From Camelimonas lactis (GTDB lineage Bacteria > Pseudomonadota > Alphaproteobacteria > Rhizobiales > Beijerinckiaceae): DNA of 64,000 bases. The notes beneath the pieces were generated by a model that was not told the origin of the DNA, made no database searches, and worked only from the letters and a program-made list of their open reading frames with translations. The DNA is taken from the NCBI RefSeq assembly GCF_004342915.1, contig NZ_SLWL01000005.1, forward strand, positions 171,974-235,973, given 5' to 3'. The translations under genes and the position numbers were made by a program. Below are positions 26,402 to 34,943 of this stretch, piece after piece (position 1 is the stretch's first letter; the number at the start of each line of letters is the position of its first letter).

Positions 26402-27553
26402 TCACCAGGCGTCTTTCAGAATGTCGAGAATATCTTGCGGGCCATTGACCTTGCGCGGGTTGGTCCCGGTCCAGCGATCCTGCATGGTCAGCTCCGCCAG
26501 CAACGGCCCCTGGTCGCGCGTCACGCCAACGGCGCCCAGGGTATGGGGCAGGCCAAGCCCGTGGATCAGCTTCGCCACCGCATCCGCGGCGTCTTCGCCC
26601 GGGCGCCCCAGCGCCGCGGCGATCTCCGGCAGCCGTCCGGTGATGGCCGGCGCATTCCAGCGCATGGCGTGCGGCAGGGTGATGCAGGAGGTGACCCCAT
26701 GGGAAACCCCGAAGGTTCCGCCAAGCACATGGCCGATGGCGTGGCTGACGCCCTTTTCCACCCCGCCCTGGCTGCCCACCATCGACAGCCAGACGCCAAT
26801 CATGGCGTCGAGGCGCGCGGAAAGATCATCGGGATCACGTCGCGTCGCCGGCAGGGCGCGGCCCAGCAGCCCCAGCGCCCGCACCGAGGCGGCGTCCGCC
26901 AGCGGCTGGCTATTGATGGAGCACAGGTCTTCCACCGCATGGTCGACAGCGCGCACCCCGGTGGAAAGCCACAGTTCGGCGGGGGTGTCGCGGGTCAGGG
27001 CCGGATCGAGAATAACCGTCAACGGCGTCATCTGCCGGTGCTGGTACATCTCCTTGCGCCGCCGCGCCGTGTCGGTGACGCCGGCGAAAGCGGTGAACTC
27101 TGCCCCCGAGAGCGTGCTCGGCAAGGCGATGACCCGCGTCTTGAGGGCCTGCTGATGCACCGGCTTGCCGCCGCCGACGATGGCGTCGAAGCCTTCCGCC
27201 GCGAACACGCCAGCCGCCAGGCAAAGCTGCATCACCTTGGCGGCGTCGATCACCGAGCCGCCGCCGATCGCCACGACGACGTCAGCCCCCACTTCACGGG
27301 CCCGGCGGGCGGCCGCGGCCACGTCGGCGCGCGGCGAATGCGCGCCAATGCCGGAATGCATGGCGACGAAGGTTTCCCCCAGCGCCGCGCGCAACCCCGC
27401 CTCGAGATCCTGCGCCCGGGCCAGGCTGCCGCTGACCAGGGCGAAAACGCGTGAGAACCCGCCGCGCCGCACTTCTGCGGCCAGCGCTTCCCGCCATGGA
27501 ACGCCAAAGACAATGCCGTCGGCGACGGGAAAACGGTAGGCTCCCGCGCGCAC
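26402..27553 (-). CDS. Iron-containing alcohol dehydrogenase (maleylacetate-reductase-like)
   Basis: A 383-aa group III (iron-dependent) dehydrogenase. NAD-binding GGGSVIDAAKV, LPSTLSGAEFT, and the metal-site region KGVSHAIGHVLGGTFGVSHG with the later LPHAMRWN supply the expected His ligands, along with Asp in VDHAVED. The HVLGGTF form of the site is closer to maleylacetate reductases and relatives than to ethanol dehydrogenases. GTG start behind AAGGGG. Only two bases separate it from the hydratase stop codon, so the pair is translationally coupled. Confidence 0.88.
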   Translation of the reverse strand: MRAGAYRFPVADGIVFGVPWREALAAEVRRGGFSRVFALVSGSLARAQDLEAGLRAALGETFVAMHSGIGAHSPRADVAAAARRAREVGADVVVAIGGGSVIDAAKVMQLCLAAGVFAAEGFDAIVGGGKPVHQQALKTRVIALPSTLSGAEFTAFAGVTDTARRRKEMYQHRQMTPLTVILDPALTRDTPAELWLSTGVRAVDHAVEDLCSINSQPLADAASVRALGLLGRALPATRRDPDDLSARLDAMIGVWLSMVGSQGGVEKGVSHAIGHVLGGTFGVSHGVTSCITLPHAMRWNAPAITGRLPEIAAALGRPGEDAADAVAKLIHGLGLPHTLGAVGVTRDQGPLLAELTMQDRWTGTNPRKVNGPQDILDILKDAW

Positions 27554-27555
27554 GG

Positions 27556-28344
27556 TCAGCGCCCCTTCCAGCGCGGCGCCCGCTTTTCCACGAAGGCCAG
27601 CGGCCCTTCCTTGTAATCCTCTGTCCGGGCGTTGCGCGCCCCGGCCTCCTCGCTGAGCTTGCGCAGCTCGGCGTCGTTAAGGTCATAGGCCTGCCGGGCC
27701 ACGGCGAGGCTCTCGCGCACGGCGAGCGGCGCGTTGGCGCAGATCGTCGCCGCCAGCGCCTTTGCCTCCTCAATCAGTTTCTCGTGCGGAACCACGCGGT
27801 TGACCAGGCCGAACTCGCCGGCGCGCTTCGCGTCGAGCCGGCCGCCGGTGGCGATCAGCTCCATAGCGATATTGCGGGGAATGGCGCGCGGCAGGCGATA
27901 GATGCCGCCGGCCAGGGCGACAAGACCGCGCATCACTTCCGGCAGGCCGAAGGCGGCGCGCTCGGAGGCCACGGACATGTCGCAGCGCAGCATGATTTCC
28001 AGACCGCCGGCCAGGGCGAAACCATTGACGGCGGCGATCCACACCTTGTTGCGCGGCATGTGGACGAAGCCGCCGAAGCCGCCAGCTTCCGTGGCGATGC
28101 CGCCGCGGCGCCCGGCGGAAACCTCCTTGAGGTCGGCGCCGGCGCAGAACGCCTGCTCGCCGGCGCCGGTGAGGATCACGACCCAGATGTCATCATCCGC
28201 CTCGGTGTCGCGCACCGCCTTTTCCAGCCCCTGGGCGACGGCCCCGTTGACGGCGTTGCGCGCCTCGGGGCGGTTGATGGTGACAAGGGCGATATGGTCG
28301 CCGGCTTTTTCAACCGTGACGGCTGGCTGGGCGGTGTCTGACAC
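27556..28344 (-). CDS. Enoyl-CoA hydratase/isomerase family protein
   Basis: A 262-aa crotonase-fold protein. Oxyanion-hole segments AFCAGADLKEV and NGFALAGGLEIMLRCD are intact, and both glutamates expected of a hydratase are present (FGLPEV and NIAMELIATG). The GTG start has GGAGGA nine bases upstream; the frame extends 13 codons further without support. It sits between the CoA ligase and the iron dehydrogenase in one run, so it likely hydrates an enoyl-CoA formed from the ligase product. A crotonobetainyl-CoA-type substrate is possible but unproven. Confidence 0.9.
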   Translation of the reverse strand: MSDTAQPAVTVEKAGDHIALVTINRPEARNAVNGAVAQGLEKAVRDTEADDDIWVVILTGAGEQAFCAGADLKEVSAGRRGGIATEAGGFGGFVHMPRNKVWIAAVNGFALAGGLEIMLRCDMSVASERAAFGLPEVMRGLVALAGGIYRLPRAIPRNIAMELIATGGRLDAKRAGEFGLVNRVVPHEKLIEEAKALAATICANAPLAVRESLAVARQAYDLNDAELRKLSEEAGARNARTEDYKEGPLAFVEKRAPRWKGR

Positions 28345-28453
28345 GAGCTGCTTCCTCCGTTGTCGCAGAACAACGCCCGTCACGGGCCATCGCCCTGTCT
28401 TTTGTTCGTATGGATTCAGGCGGACAGCGCCCGCCTGAACTGGATAGTGACGC

Positions 28454-29995
28454 TCAGATCTGGCGGCCGGCGCCGGCCCAGTAGGGCTCGCGCAGCTTGC
28501 GCTTGAAGATCTTGCCGCTGTCCTCGCGCGGCAGGTCGGCGAGGAACTCCACCTGCTTCGGCGCCTTGTAGCCGGCGATCTCGCCGCGCAACCACGCGCG
28601 GACCTCCTGCGCCGTCAGGTCAACGCCTGGCTGCGGCTGCACCACCGCCATCACCGCCTCGCCGTATTCGTCATCCGGAACGCCAAACACCGCGCAGTCG
28701 GCGACGCCGGGCATGCGGTGCAGCGCCGCCTCGATCTCGGCCGGATAGATGTTGACGCCGCCGGAGATGATCATGTCCTTGGCGCGATCGCACAGGAACA
28801 GGAAGCCTTCCTCGTTCATGTAGCCGACGTCGCCAGGCAGGATCAGCCGGCTGCGCTCGGAACTGGCGCGTTTGGCGTCATCGAGCTGGTAGGTGAAATC
28901 GGCCAGGCCAAAGGTGCGGGCCCCCACGTCGCCAATTTCGCCGGGCGGCAGTTCATTGCCATCGGCGTCGAGGATTTTCACCGTCGATTCCGGGAAAGCG
29001 CGGCCGACCGTGCCTGGATAGCGCAGCCAGTCCTCGCTGGTGCAGAAGGTGACGCTGCCGGTTTCCGTCGATCCGTAATATTCGTTGATGACCGGCCCCC
29101 ACCATTCGATCATCTGCCGCTTGATCGGCGGCGACACCGGGGCGGCGGCGTGCACGATGAAGCGCAGCGACGACAGGTCATATCTGTTCTTCACCTCGTC
29201 CGGCAGGCGCAGCAGCCGGTTGAACATGATCGGCACCATATGGATGTGGGTGATGCGGTGCTTCTCAATCAGTTGCAGCAACTCCTCGCTGTCATAGCGC
29301 GGCTGCAGGATGACGTTGGCGCCAAGGCGGGCGAGGATGGAGCCATAAGCGTTGGGGGCCGAATGATACATCGGCCCGGTCACCACGGTGACCAGATCGT
29401 TCAGGTCGGTTTCGCCATAGAAGCCGAAGGCGCGCGACAGGATGACCTGGGTCATCGCCGCCTGTTCAGGCGTCGGCTGGGCCCGGCGCACGCCCTTGGG
29501 ATTGCCGGTGGTGCCAGAGGTGTAAATCATCGAACCGGGCGTATCCTGGGGCGGATCGGCCAGCGGCGCGTATTTTTCCAGCCAGGACGACCAGTTGACC
29601 ATGCCTTCCGGGATACGGCCCTTTTCGTCGGAAACGCCGTAGGCGGCCCGGATTTCGGGCGGCGTCTCCACCACGAACACCGGCACATCCTTCGGGAAGG
29701 CCTTGCGCACGCCGTCCAACAGGTCGGCGTGAATGACGATGGCCCGGGCCTCGCTGTTCTCGAACAGGTAGCGGGCTTCGCTCTCCGTATAGTGCCAGTT
29801 GACCGGCACCGAATAGGCCCCGACCATGCCGGCGGCGAAGCTGGCTTCAAAAAATGCGAAGTCGTTGCGCAGGTAAACCGCGACCGTGTCGCCGCGACCA
29901 ACGCCCAGTTCGCGCAGGCCGGACGCCGCCCGCGCCGCCCGTTCCATCAGCGCTTCGGTCGTGATGCGGCGATCGCCGCTGATGATCTGACCCAT
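28454..29995 (-). CDS. AMP-dependent acyl-CoA ligase
   Basis: A 513-aa acyl-adenylate/CoA ligase of the ANL superfamily. ATP motif MIYTSGTTGNPKGV, later NEYYGSTETGSVTF and a C-terminal domain ending GKIFKRKLREPYW with the catalytic Lys. GGGAGG before the ATG. It is the first gene of the ligase-hydratase-dehydrogenase-SDR run and should activate the incoming carboxylic acid. The four adjacent substrate-binding proteins may deliver that acid. Confidence 0.9.
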   Translation of the reverse strand: MGQIISGDRRITTEALMERAARAASGLRELGVGRGDTVAVYLRNDFAFFEASFAAGMVGAYSVPVNWHYTESEARYLFENSEARAIVIHADLLDGVRKAFPKDVPVFVVETPPEIRAAYGVSDEKGRIPEGMVNWSSWLEKYAPLADPPQDTPGSMIYTSGTTGNPKGVRRAQPTPEQAAMTQVILSRAFGFYGETDLNDLVTVVTGPMYHSAPNAYGSILARLGANVILQPRYDSEELLQLIEKHRITHIHMVPIMFNRLLRLPDEVKNRYDLSSLRFIVHAAAPVSPPIKRQMIEWWGPVINEYYGSTETGSVTFCTSEDWLRYPGTVGRAFPESTVKILDADGNELPPGEIGDVGARTFGLADFTYQLDDAKRASSERSRLILPGDVGYMNEEGFLFLCDRAKDMIISGGVNIYPAEIEAALHRMPGVADCAVFGVPDDEYGEAVMAVVQPQPGVDLTAQEVRAWLRGEIAGYKAPKQVEFLADLPREDSGKIFKRKLREPYWAGAGRQI

Positions 29996-30348
29996 CCTGT
30001 TCCTCCCGTGGCCAGCGCAGAGGTCCGCCGTCGCCACCCGTTGCCGCCGCGCCGGCCAGCCCATCACGGGTCTGGCGCGGCCTGGTCTTTAGTTCATGAC
30101 AAGGGACAGCAAAGCGATGATCAGATCAACTGCCAACAAACGCAGCCATGCGCGGGCCTGGGGATACCCCCGCGCGAAATTCCTGCGCGGGGGCCCGCGC
30201 GGGAACGGTCCGCCGTGTCCAGGATTGCCCTTCGATGCGGGGAAGAACAGGCATTGCCAGCCGCCTCTGCCTCGCCCTGCCCCTCCCCCTGCGCCCCTGC
30301 AGTCCACGCGCCATGCCCTGCGCCATGGCCCCGCCCGACGCCGCCAGC
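29996..30348. other. Intergenic region between CoA ligase and first substrate-binding protein
   Basis: About 350 bp on the minus-strand path. It holds GC-rich interrupted inverted repeats around 30150-30205 (GCGCGGG/CCCGCGC blocks) that could form a hairpin. No gene is supported. Confidence 0.4.
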
Positions 30349-31554
30349 TCAGCGACCGACGAGATCGTCCTGCAACACCCAGCTTTGCCCGTTGAACGTC
30401 TGCAACCGCAGGGAACGGAAAGCATTGACGTCCCCGGGAGTCGTTTTGACGGCGACGCCTGGCAGCAACATCGGCAGCGACGGCTCGTCGATGCTGGTCG
30501 CCAGTTTCATGATGTTCTCACGGGTGAGATCGTCCCCGGCGCGTTCAAGCAGGCGATGCAACTGCACGGCGGAGATATAGCCGATGATGGCGCTGCCCTC
30601 GATAACGCGCTCGCGCAGGCCCGCCCCCTCCATGAAGGCAATGAATTCCTTCATGTCGGCGGCGTTGTCCCACAGGGGATCATGGGGGGTCTTGTAGGCG
30701 ATCGCCGTGATCAGGCCCTTCGATTTGTCGAGCCCCGCGTGACGCAGCACCCCGCCGATCGACGCGGAGACCGAAACGATCACGTGCATCGGCTTCCAGT
30801 CCAGCTCATGCACCTTGCGGATGGTCTGGGCCCCGAACTTCGGCGTGGTGATGGTGAACAGCGTATCGGCGCCGGAGGCCTTCAGCTTGACGATCTGCGA
30901 GTCGACGGTGGCGTCGGCGATCTCGTAGCTGGCCTCGGCCACGACCATGTCCTTGAGCCGGTCGCCCAGCCCGTCGCGGAAGCCGGCGAGATAGTCGCGA
31001 CCGAAGTCGTCATTCTGGTAGAGAATGGCGATCTTCGCATCCGGCTTCGTTTTCAGGATATGGCGGGCGAAGATATGCGCCTCCATGTCGTATGACGGAT
31101 AGAACGCCATGGTCCATGGAAAATTCTTCAGGTCATTCCACTTGCGCGCGCCAGTGGAAATCAGGATTTGCGGCACCTTCCTGGCGTTGAGATATTTGTG
31201 AACGGCGGTATTGCTCGGCGTTCCAACATTTCCGTAGATGAAAAGCACGTGCTCGCTCTCCACGAGCTTGCGCGTCTGTTCGACGGTTTTCGGCGGACTG
31301 TAATGGTCATCAAGGGAAATCAGCCTGATCTTGCGGCCGTTGATCCCGCCCTTTTCATTGACCTTACGGAAATAGGCCTGCTGCACCATGCCCTGCACGC
31401 CATAAGCCGAGGCAGGGCCGCTGTAAGGCATGGTCTGACCGATAAGGATCTCGCTGTCCGAAGCCCCCGGCCCATATTTCTTGTCCGCCGCGCCGGCCGA
31501 ACCGGCTATTCCGGCCGCCAGCACCCCCGCCAACAACACTGACCGTTTCCACAT
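30349..31554 (-). CDS. ABC transporter substrate-binding protein, branched-chain amino acid type (paralog 1)
   Basis: A 401-aa periplasmic receptor of the Peripla_BP_6 (LivJ-like) family. Signal peptide at ~1-23 (ending GSAGA), then the family start KKYGPGASDSEILIGQTMPYSGPASAYG and the middle ISLDDHYSPPKTVEQTRKL. The ATG follows GGGAGG by about eleven bases. It is the most downstream of four tandem paralogs that align over their full length without gaps of note. No permease or ATPase gene is near. Ligands of this family range from amino acids to aromatic and aliphatic carboxylates. Confidence 0.9.
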   Translation of the reverse strand: MWKRSVLLAGVLAAGIAGSAGAADKKYGPGASDSEILIGQTMPYSGPASAYGVQGMVQQAYFRKVNEKGGINGRKIRLISLDDHYSPPKTVEQTRKLVESEHVLFIYGNVGTPSNTAVHKYLNARKVPQILISTGARKWNDLKNFPWTMAFYPSYDMEAHIFARHILKTKPDAKIAILYQNDDFGRDYLAGFRDGLGDRLKDMVVAEASYEIADATVDSQIVKLKASGADTLFTITTPKFGAQTIRKVHELDWKPMHVIVSVSASIGGVLRHAGLDKSKGLITAIAYKTPHDPLWDNAADMKEFIAFMEGAGLRERVIEGSAIIGYISAVQLHRLLERAGDDLTRENIMKLATSIDEPSLPMLLPGVAVKTTPGDVNAFRSLRLQTFNGQSWVLQDDLVGR

Positions 31555-31826
31555 ACCCGGATATCCTCCCATGTTTTATTGATTGCCGCCCGCTCTGCCC
31601 GGCGCATGGGCGCCGTCTCGCGGGTCGTCCGGAGCCTGCTTCGGTCGCCAGGCGGCGGAGCCGGCTCCGATTGCATGACGCGTTTCCCGCGCCCGGGCGC
31701 TTTTTGCGCCTTCGTTCCGTGAATGGCGACGCCCGGATCGCGACGCTGTCGCCGCGTCCTGATGCCCGTTGCGCCGCATGGGCGCGGCGCGTTGGCAATG
31801 CGCCACGCCCACCCGCACAGCTGCCG

Positions 31827-33062
31827 TCAGTGCTGCGCCGAGATGGCCTCGCCGAACAGCACCCAGCCTTCGCCCTCAAAGCGCTGCAGGCGCATGGCGC
31901 CGAAGGGGCTGAGATTGTCCGGCGTGGTTTTCACCGTGACGCCGGGCAGCAGCAGCGGCAGATCGCTGTCATGCAGGCTGCTGACCTGCTTCATGATATT
32001 GGCCCGGGTCAGGTTATCGCCGCAGCGTTGCAGGATGCGCTCCATCAGGGCCGCCGACACATAACCCAGCGAGGCAGAGCGGTCGGTGATGTATTTTTCC
32101 AGGCCCGACTCTTTCATGAAGGCAATGTACTCCTTCATGTCCGGCGCATTGTCCCAGGCCGGATCAAGCGCCGTCTTGAAGGTGGCCGTGGTGATGACGC
32201 CCTGCGAGGCCTCAAGTCCCGCCGGCTTGAGCACGCCGCCGATCGACGAGGCGACGGAGACGAGCAGGGTCTTCGGTTTCCACGCCACCTCATGGGCCTT
32301 CTTCAGCGCCTGGGCGCCGAATTTCGGCGTCGCCATCAGGAAGAAGACGTCCGCGCCGGAGTTCTTCAGCTTGACGATCTGGGAATCGACGGTGGGGTCG
32401 GTGACCTCATAGGTTGCTTCGGCCACCACCATGGCCTTGCCCTTGTCGCCCAGCCCTTCCTTGAAGCCGCGCACATAATCGCGCCCCGCGTCATCGTTCT
32501 GGGACAGAATGGCGATCTTGCCATTGGGCCATGCCTGCAGCGCGTGACGCGCGAAGATCATCCCCTCCATGTCGTAGAGCGGATAGAACGCCATCGTCCA
32601 CGGGAAGTTCTTTGGATCGTTCCAGCGTGAGGCGCCGGTCAGGATCAGGATCTGCGGCACTTTCTTGTTGTTGAGGTATTTGTGCACCGCGATATTGGGG
32701 GCCGTGCCGATCGCCGCGAACATGGCGAGCACGCCCTCCTGCTCCACCAGCTTGCGCGTCTGCTCGACGGTTTTTGGCGGGCTGTAGGCGTCGTCAAGCG
32801 AGATGAAGTTGATCTTGCGGCCATTGACGCCGCCCTGCCGGTTCGTCCGGTCGAAATAGGCGCGCTGGACCATGCCTTCCACGCTGTAGGCCGAGGCCGG
32901 GCCACTCCACGGCAGCGTCTGGCCGATCTTGATCTCGGTGTCGGTGGCGCCCTGGTCGTACTGTTTTTCCGATTGCTTCGGAGGTTGCTTTTCAGCGGCG
33001 AGCAGCGGCGACGCTGTCATGGCTACGGCGGCCAGCGCCGCGAGCAGGGCTATGCGCTTCAT
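31827..33062 (-). CDS. ABC transporter substrate-binding protein, branched-chain amino acid type (paralog 2)
   Basis: A 411-aa periplasmic receptor with signal peptide MKRIALLAALAAVAMTASPLLA. Compared with its three neighbours it carries an extra Lys/Gln-rich stretch after the signal (QPPKQSEKQ) and several changes in otherwise shared motifs (TLPWSGPASAYS, DRTNRQGG, MFAAIGTAPN), making it the most divergent copy. Changes cluster in the part expected to form the ligand pocket, which suggests a different ligand. GGGAACG-type site before the ATG. Confidence 0.9.
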   Translation of the reverse strand: MKRIALLAALAAVAMTASPLLAAEKQPPKQSEKQYDQGATDTEIKIGQTLPWSGPASAYSVEGMVQRAYFDRTNRQGGVNGRKINFISLDDAYSPPKTVEQTRKLVEQEGVLAMFAAIGTAPNIAVHKYLNNKKVPQILILTGASRWNDPKNFPWTMAFYPLYDMEGMIFARHALQAWPNGKIAILSQNDDAGRDYVRGFKEGLGDKGKAMVVAEATYEVTDPTVDSQIVKLKNSGADVFFLMATPKFGAQALKKAHEVAWKPKTLLVSVASSIGGVLKPAGLEASQGVITTATFKTALDPAWDNAPDMKEYIAFMKESGLEKYITDRSASLGYVSAALMERILQRCGDNLTRANIMKQVSSLHDSDLPLLLPGVTVKTTPDNLSPFGAMRLQRFEGEGWVLFGEAISAQH

Positions 33063-33487
33063 CCCGTTCGTTCCCTTTCTTGCAGTCAGGCGTTGTCAAA
33101 ACTCCGGTCGTCAGGGGGATATCGTTGCGCCAGCACCGGGCTCCTGGAGAGCGTAAGGTTCCTGACGCGGTCATGGCGCCCGAGGTCATGGCGGCCTGCG
33201 CAACTGACGGCTGGCGTGCGCCTGCGTGCAACCGGGCCGCCGGATCGCTTCCGCCAGGCGTCCCGCGCCAGGCGTCTTGCGCCAGGTGTCTTGCGCCAGG
33301 CGTCCCACGCCAGACGTCCCGCGCCAGCCGCCCCACAGCTGGCGTACGGACTGGCGCCGGGTTGACCGCTCGCACGCAGGCCGGAGACCGCCCCATGAAT
33401 GTCCCCCACCCTGGCCGCGCCCGCGTCCGCGGAGCGCGCCAGAATAACCCGGGGGCCTGGCCAGCCTGGCCTGCCCCCCATCGTCGC
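33063..33487. other. Intergenic region between receptor paralogs 2 and 3
   Basis: About 425 bp. It holds six tandem 14-bp units (listed separately) and, beside the paralog-3 stop codon, a G-rich/C-rich pair GGGGGC (33451-33456) and GCCCCC (33473-33478) that may act as a hairpin. No gene supported. Confidence 0.45.
33252..33335. repeat. Six tandem copies of a 14-bp unit
   Basis: Units of the form CGCCAGGCGTCCCG follow one another exactly (33252, 33266, 33280, 33294, 33308, 33322) with one to four changes each, and no spacers between them. Contiguous units without spacers exclude CRISPR. This is probably a slippage-grown minisatellite. Confidence 0.85.
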
Positions 33488-34705
33488 TCAGTGCTTCTGC
33501 GCCGAGATCGGCTCGCCGAAAAGTTCGAAGCCTTCGCCCTTGAAACGTTGCAACATCAACGTGTTGAATGGGGAGTAGTTCTCTGGCGTCGTGTGGATGG
33601 CGACGCCCGGCAGGAGCATCGGCAGATCCGTCATGTTCAGGTTCGTCGCCTGCTTCATCAGGTTTTCGCGGGTCAGATCATCGCCCGCCGCTTCCAGCAT
33701 CCGGTGCAGCAGCGTCGCCGACAGATAGCCAAGCGCTGCGCTGGAATCGGTGAACAGGTTCTCCATGCCGGCGCTCTTCATGAAATCGGCGTAGGCTTTC
33801 ATGTCGGGACTGTCCTTCCACTTCGGGTCGCCCGGCGTCTTCATGGCGGTGGCGGTGATCAGCCCCTGGGCAGCCTCGAAACCGGCCGGCTTCAGCACCG
33901 AGCCGATGGACGCCGCCACGCTCACCAGGAAGGTCTGGGCCTTCCAGTCCAGCTCGTGTTTCTTGCGGATGGCCTGGGCGCCAAATTTTGGCGTCGCCAT
34001 CAGAAAGAAAACATTGGCGCCTGAATTTTTCAGCTTGACCATCTGCGAGTCGACGGTGGCGTCCGTCACTTCATAGGTCGTCTCGGCCACCACCATGGAT
34101 TTGGCCCTGTCGCCGAGCCCTTCCTTGAAGCCGCGCACGTAGTCGCGCCCGGCGTCATCGTTCTGGGACAGGATGGCGATCTTCGCGTCCGGAATGTTCT
34201 GGATGATGTAACGGCCATAGATCGCGCCCTCCACGTCATAGAGCGGGAAAAACGCGGTCGTCCATGGGAAGTTCTTCGGATCGTTCCACTTGGCGGCGCC
34301 CGTGGAGATCAGGATCTGCGGCACTTTCTTGCTGTTGAGATATTTGTGCGTCGACGTATTGGTTGGCGTCCCCACCGTGCCATAGATGGCCAGCACGTTT
34401 TCACTCTCAACCAGCTTGCGGGTCTGCTCAACGGTTTTCGGCGGGCTGTAGGCGTCGTCCAGCGAGATCAGATTGACCTTGCGCCCGTTGATCCCGCCCT
34501 TCTCGTTCAGCTTTCTGAAATAGGCGACTTCGACCATGCCCTGAACGCCATAGGCGGAAGCGGGTCCGCTATAGGGCATCGTCTGGCCGATTCTGATTTC
34601 CGTGTCGGAAACACCGGGACCGTGGTTCTTGCCGGCTGCGACGCTGGCTGAAGCCATGGCGACGCTCGCCAGACCCGCGAGCAGAAATGCGCGTCTGCGT
34701 ATCAT
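33488..34705 (-). CDS. ABC transporter substrate-binding protein, branched-chain amino acid type (paralog 3)
   Basis: A 405-aa periplasmic receptor. The ATG giving MIRRRAFLLAGLASVAMA is chosen because GGGAGG stands just before it; the frame opens eight codons earlier without support. Mature start KNHGPGVSDTEIRIGQTMPYSG. It is closest by eye to paralog 4 (shared FPWTTAFFPLYDVEGAIYGRY-like segment and KPAGFEAAQG), suggesting that these two duplicated most recently. Confidence 0.9.
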   Translation of the reverse strand: MIRRRAFLLAGLASVAMASASVAAGKNHGPGVSDTEIRIGQTMPYSGPASAYGVQGMVEVAYFRKLNEKGGINGRKVNLISLDDAYSPPKTVEQTRKLVESENVLAIYGTVGTPTNTSTHKYLNSKKVPQILISTGAAKWNDPKNFPWTTAFFPLYDVEGAIYGRYIIQNIPDAKIAILSQNDDAGRDYVRGFKEGLGDRAKSMVVAETTYEVTDATVDSQMVKLKNSGANVFFLMATPKFGAQAIRKKHELDWKAQTFLVSVAASIGSVLKPAGFEAAQGLITATAMKTPGDPKWKDSPDMKAYADFMKSAGMENLFTDSSAALGYLSATLLHRMLEAAGDDLTRENLMKQATNLNMTDLPMLLPGVAIHTTPENYSPFNTLMLQRFKGEGFELFGEPISAQKH

Positions 34706-34880
34706 GTTGCCTCCCTGAACCTGTTTCACCGACCGGCCTTGCTGGCTGCTGTGTCGATGTCGCTTCCCCGCCGCGTCTCTGGCCGGACGCTCCGGCGGGC
34801 TTTTCCTTCAATCAGGAGTTTGAGCTTGCTCACAAAGTTGTCCGGGGTCAATTCACCAAAAGCATGTGACCGCCGGACAA

Positions 34881-34910
34881 GTAAAAAAGCCGGGCTCACG
34901 AGCCCGGCTT
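34881..34910 (-). terminator. Intrinsic terminator of receptor paralog 4
   Basis: Read on the minus strand, AAGCCGGGCTC and its complement form a near-perfect stem followed by six T, 34 bp past the paralog-4 stop codon. It separates paralog 4 from paralog 3 transcription. Confidence 0.9.
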
Positions 34911-34943
34911 GCGCGTCACCAGCATTCTGGCGGCGACAGGCGA

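Noticed and set aside
25568..27454. 628-codon frame on the plus strand opposite the SDR and iron dehydrogenase
   Set aside because: Spans two well-supported minus-strand genes and their spacer, and has no domain.
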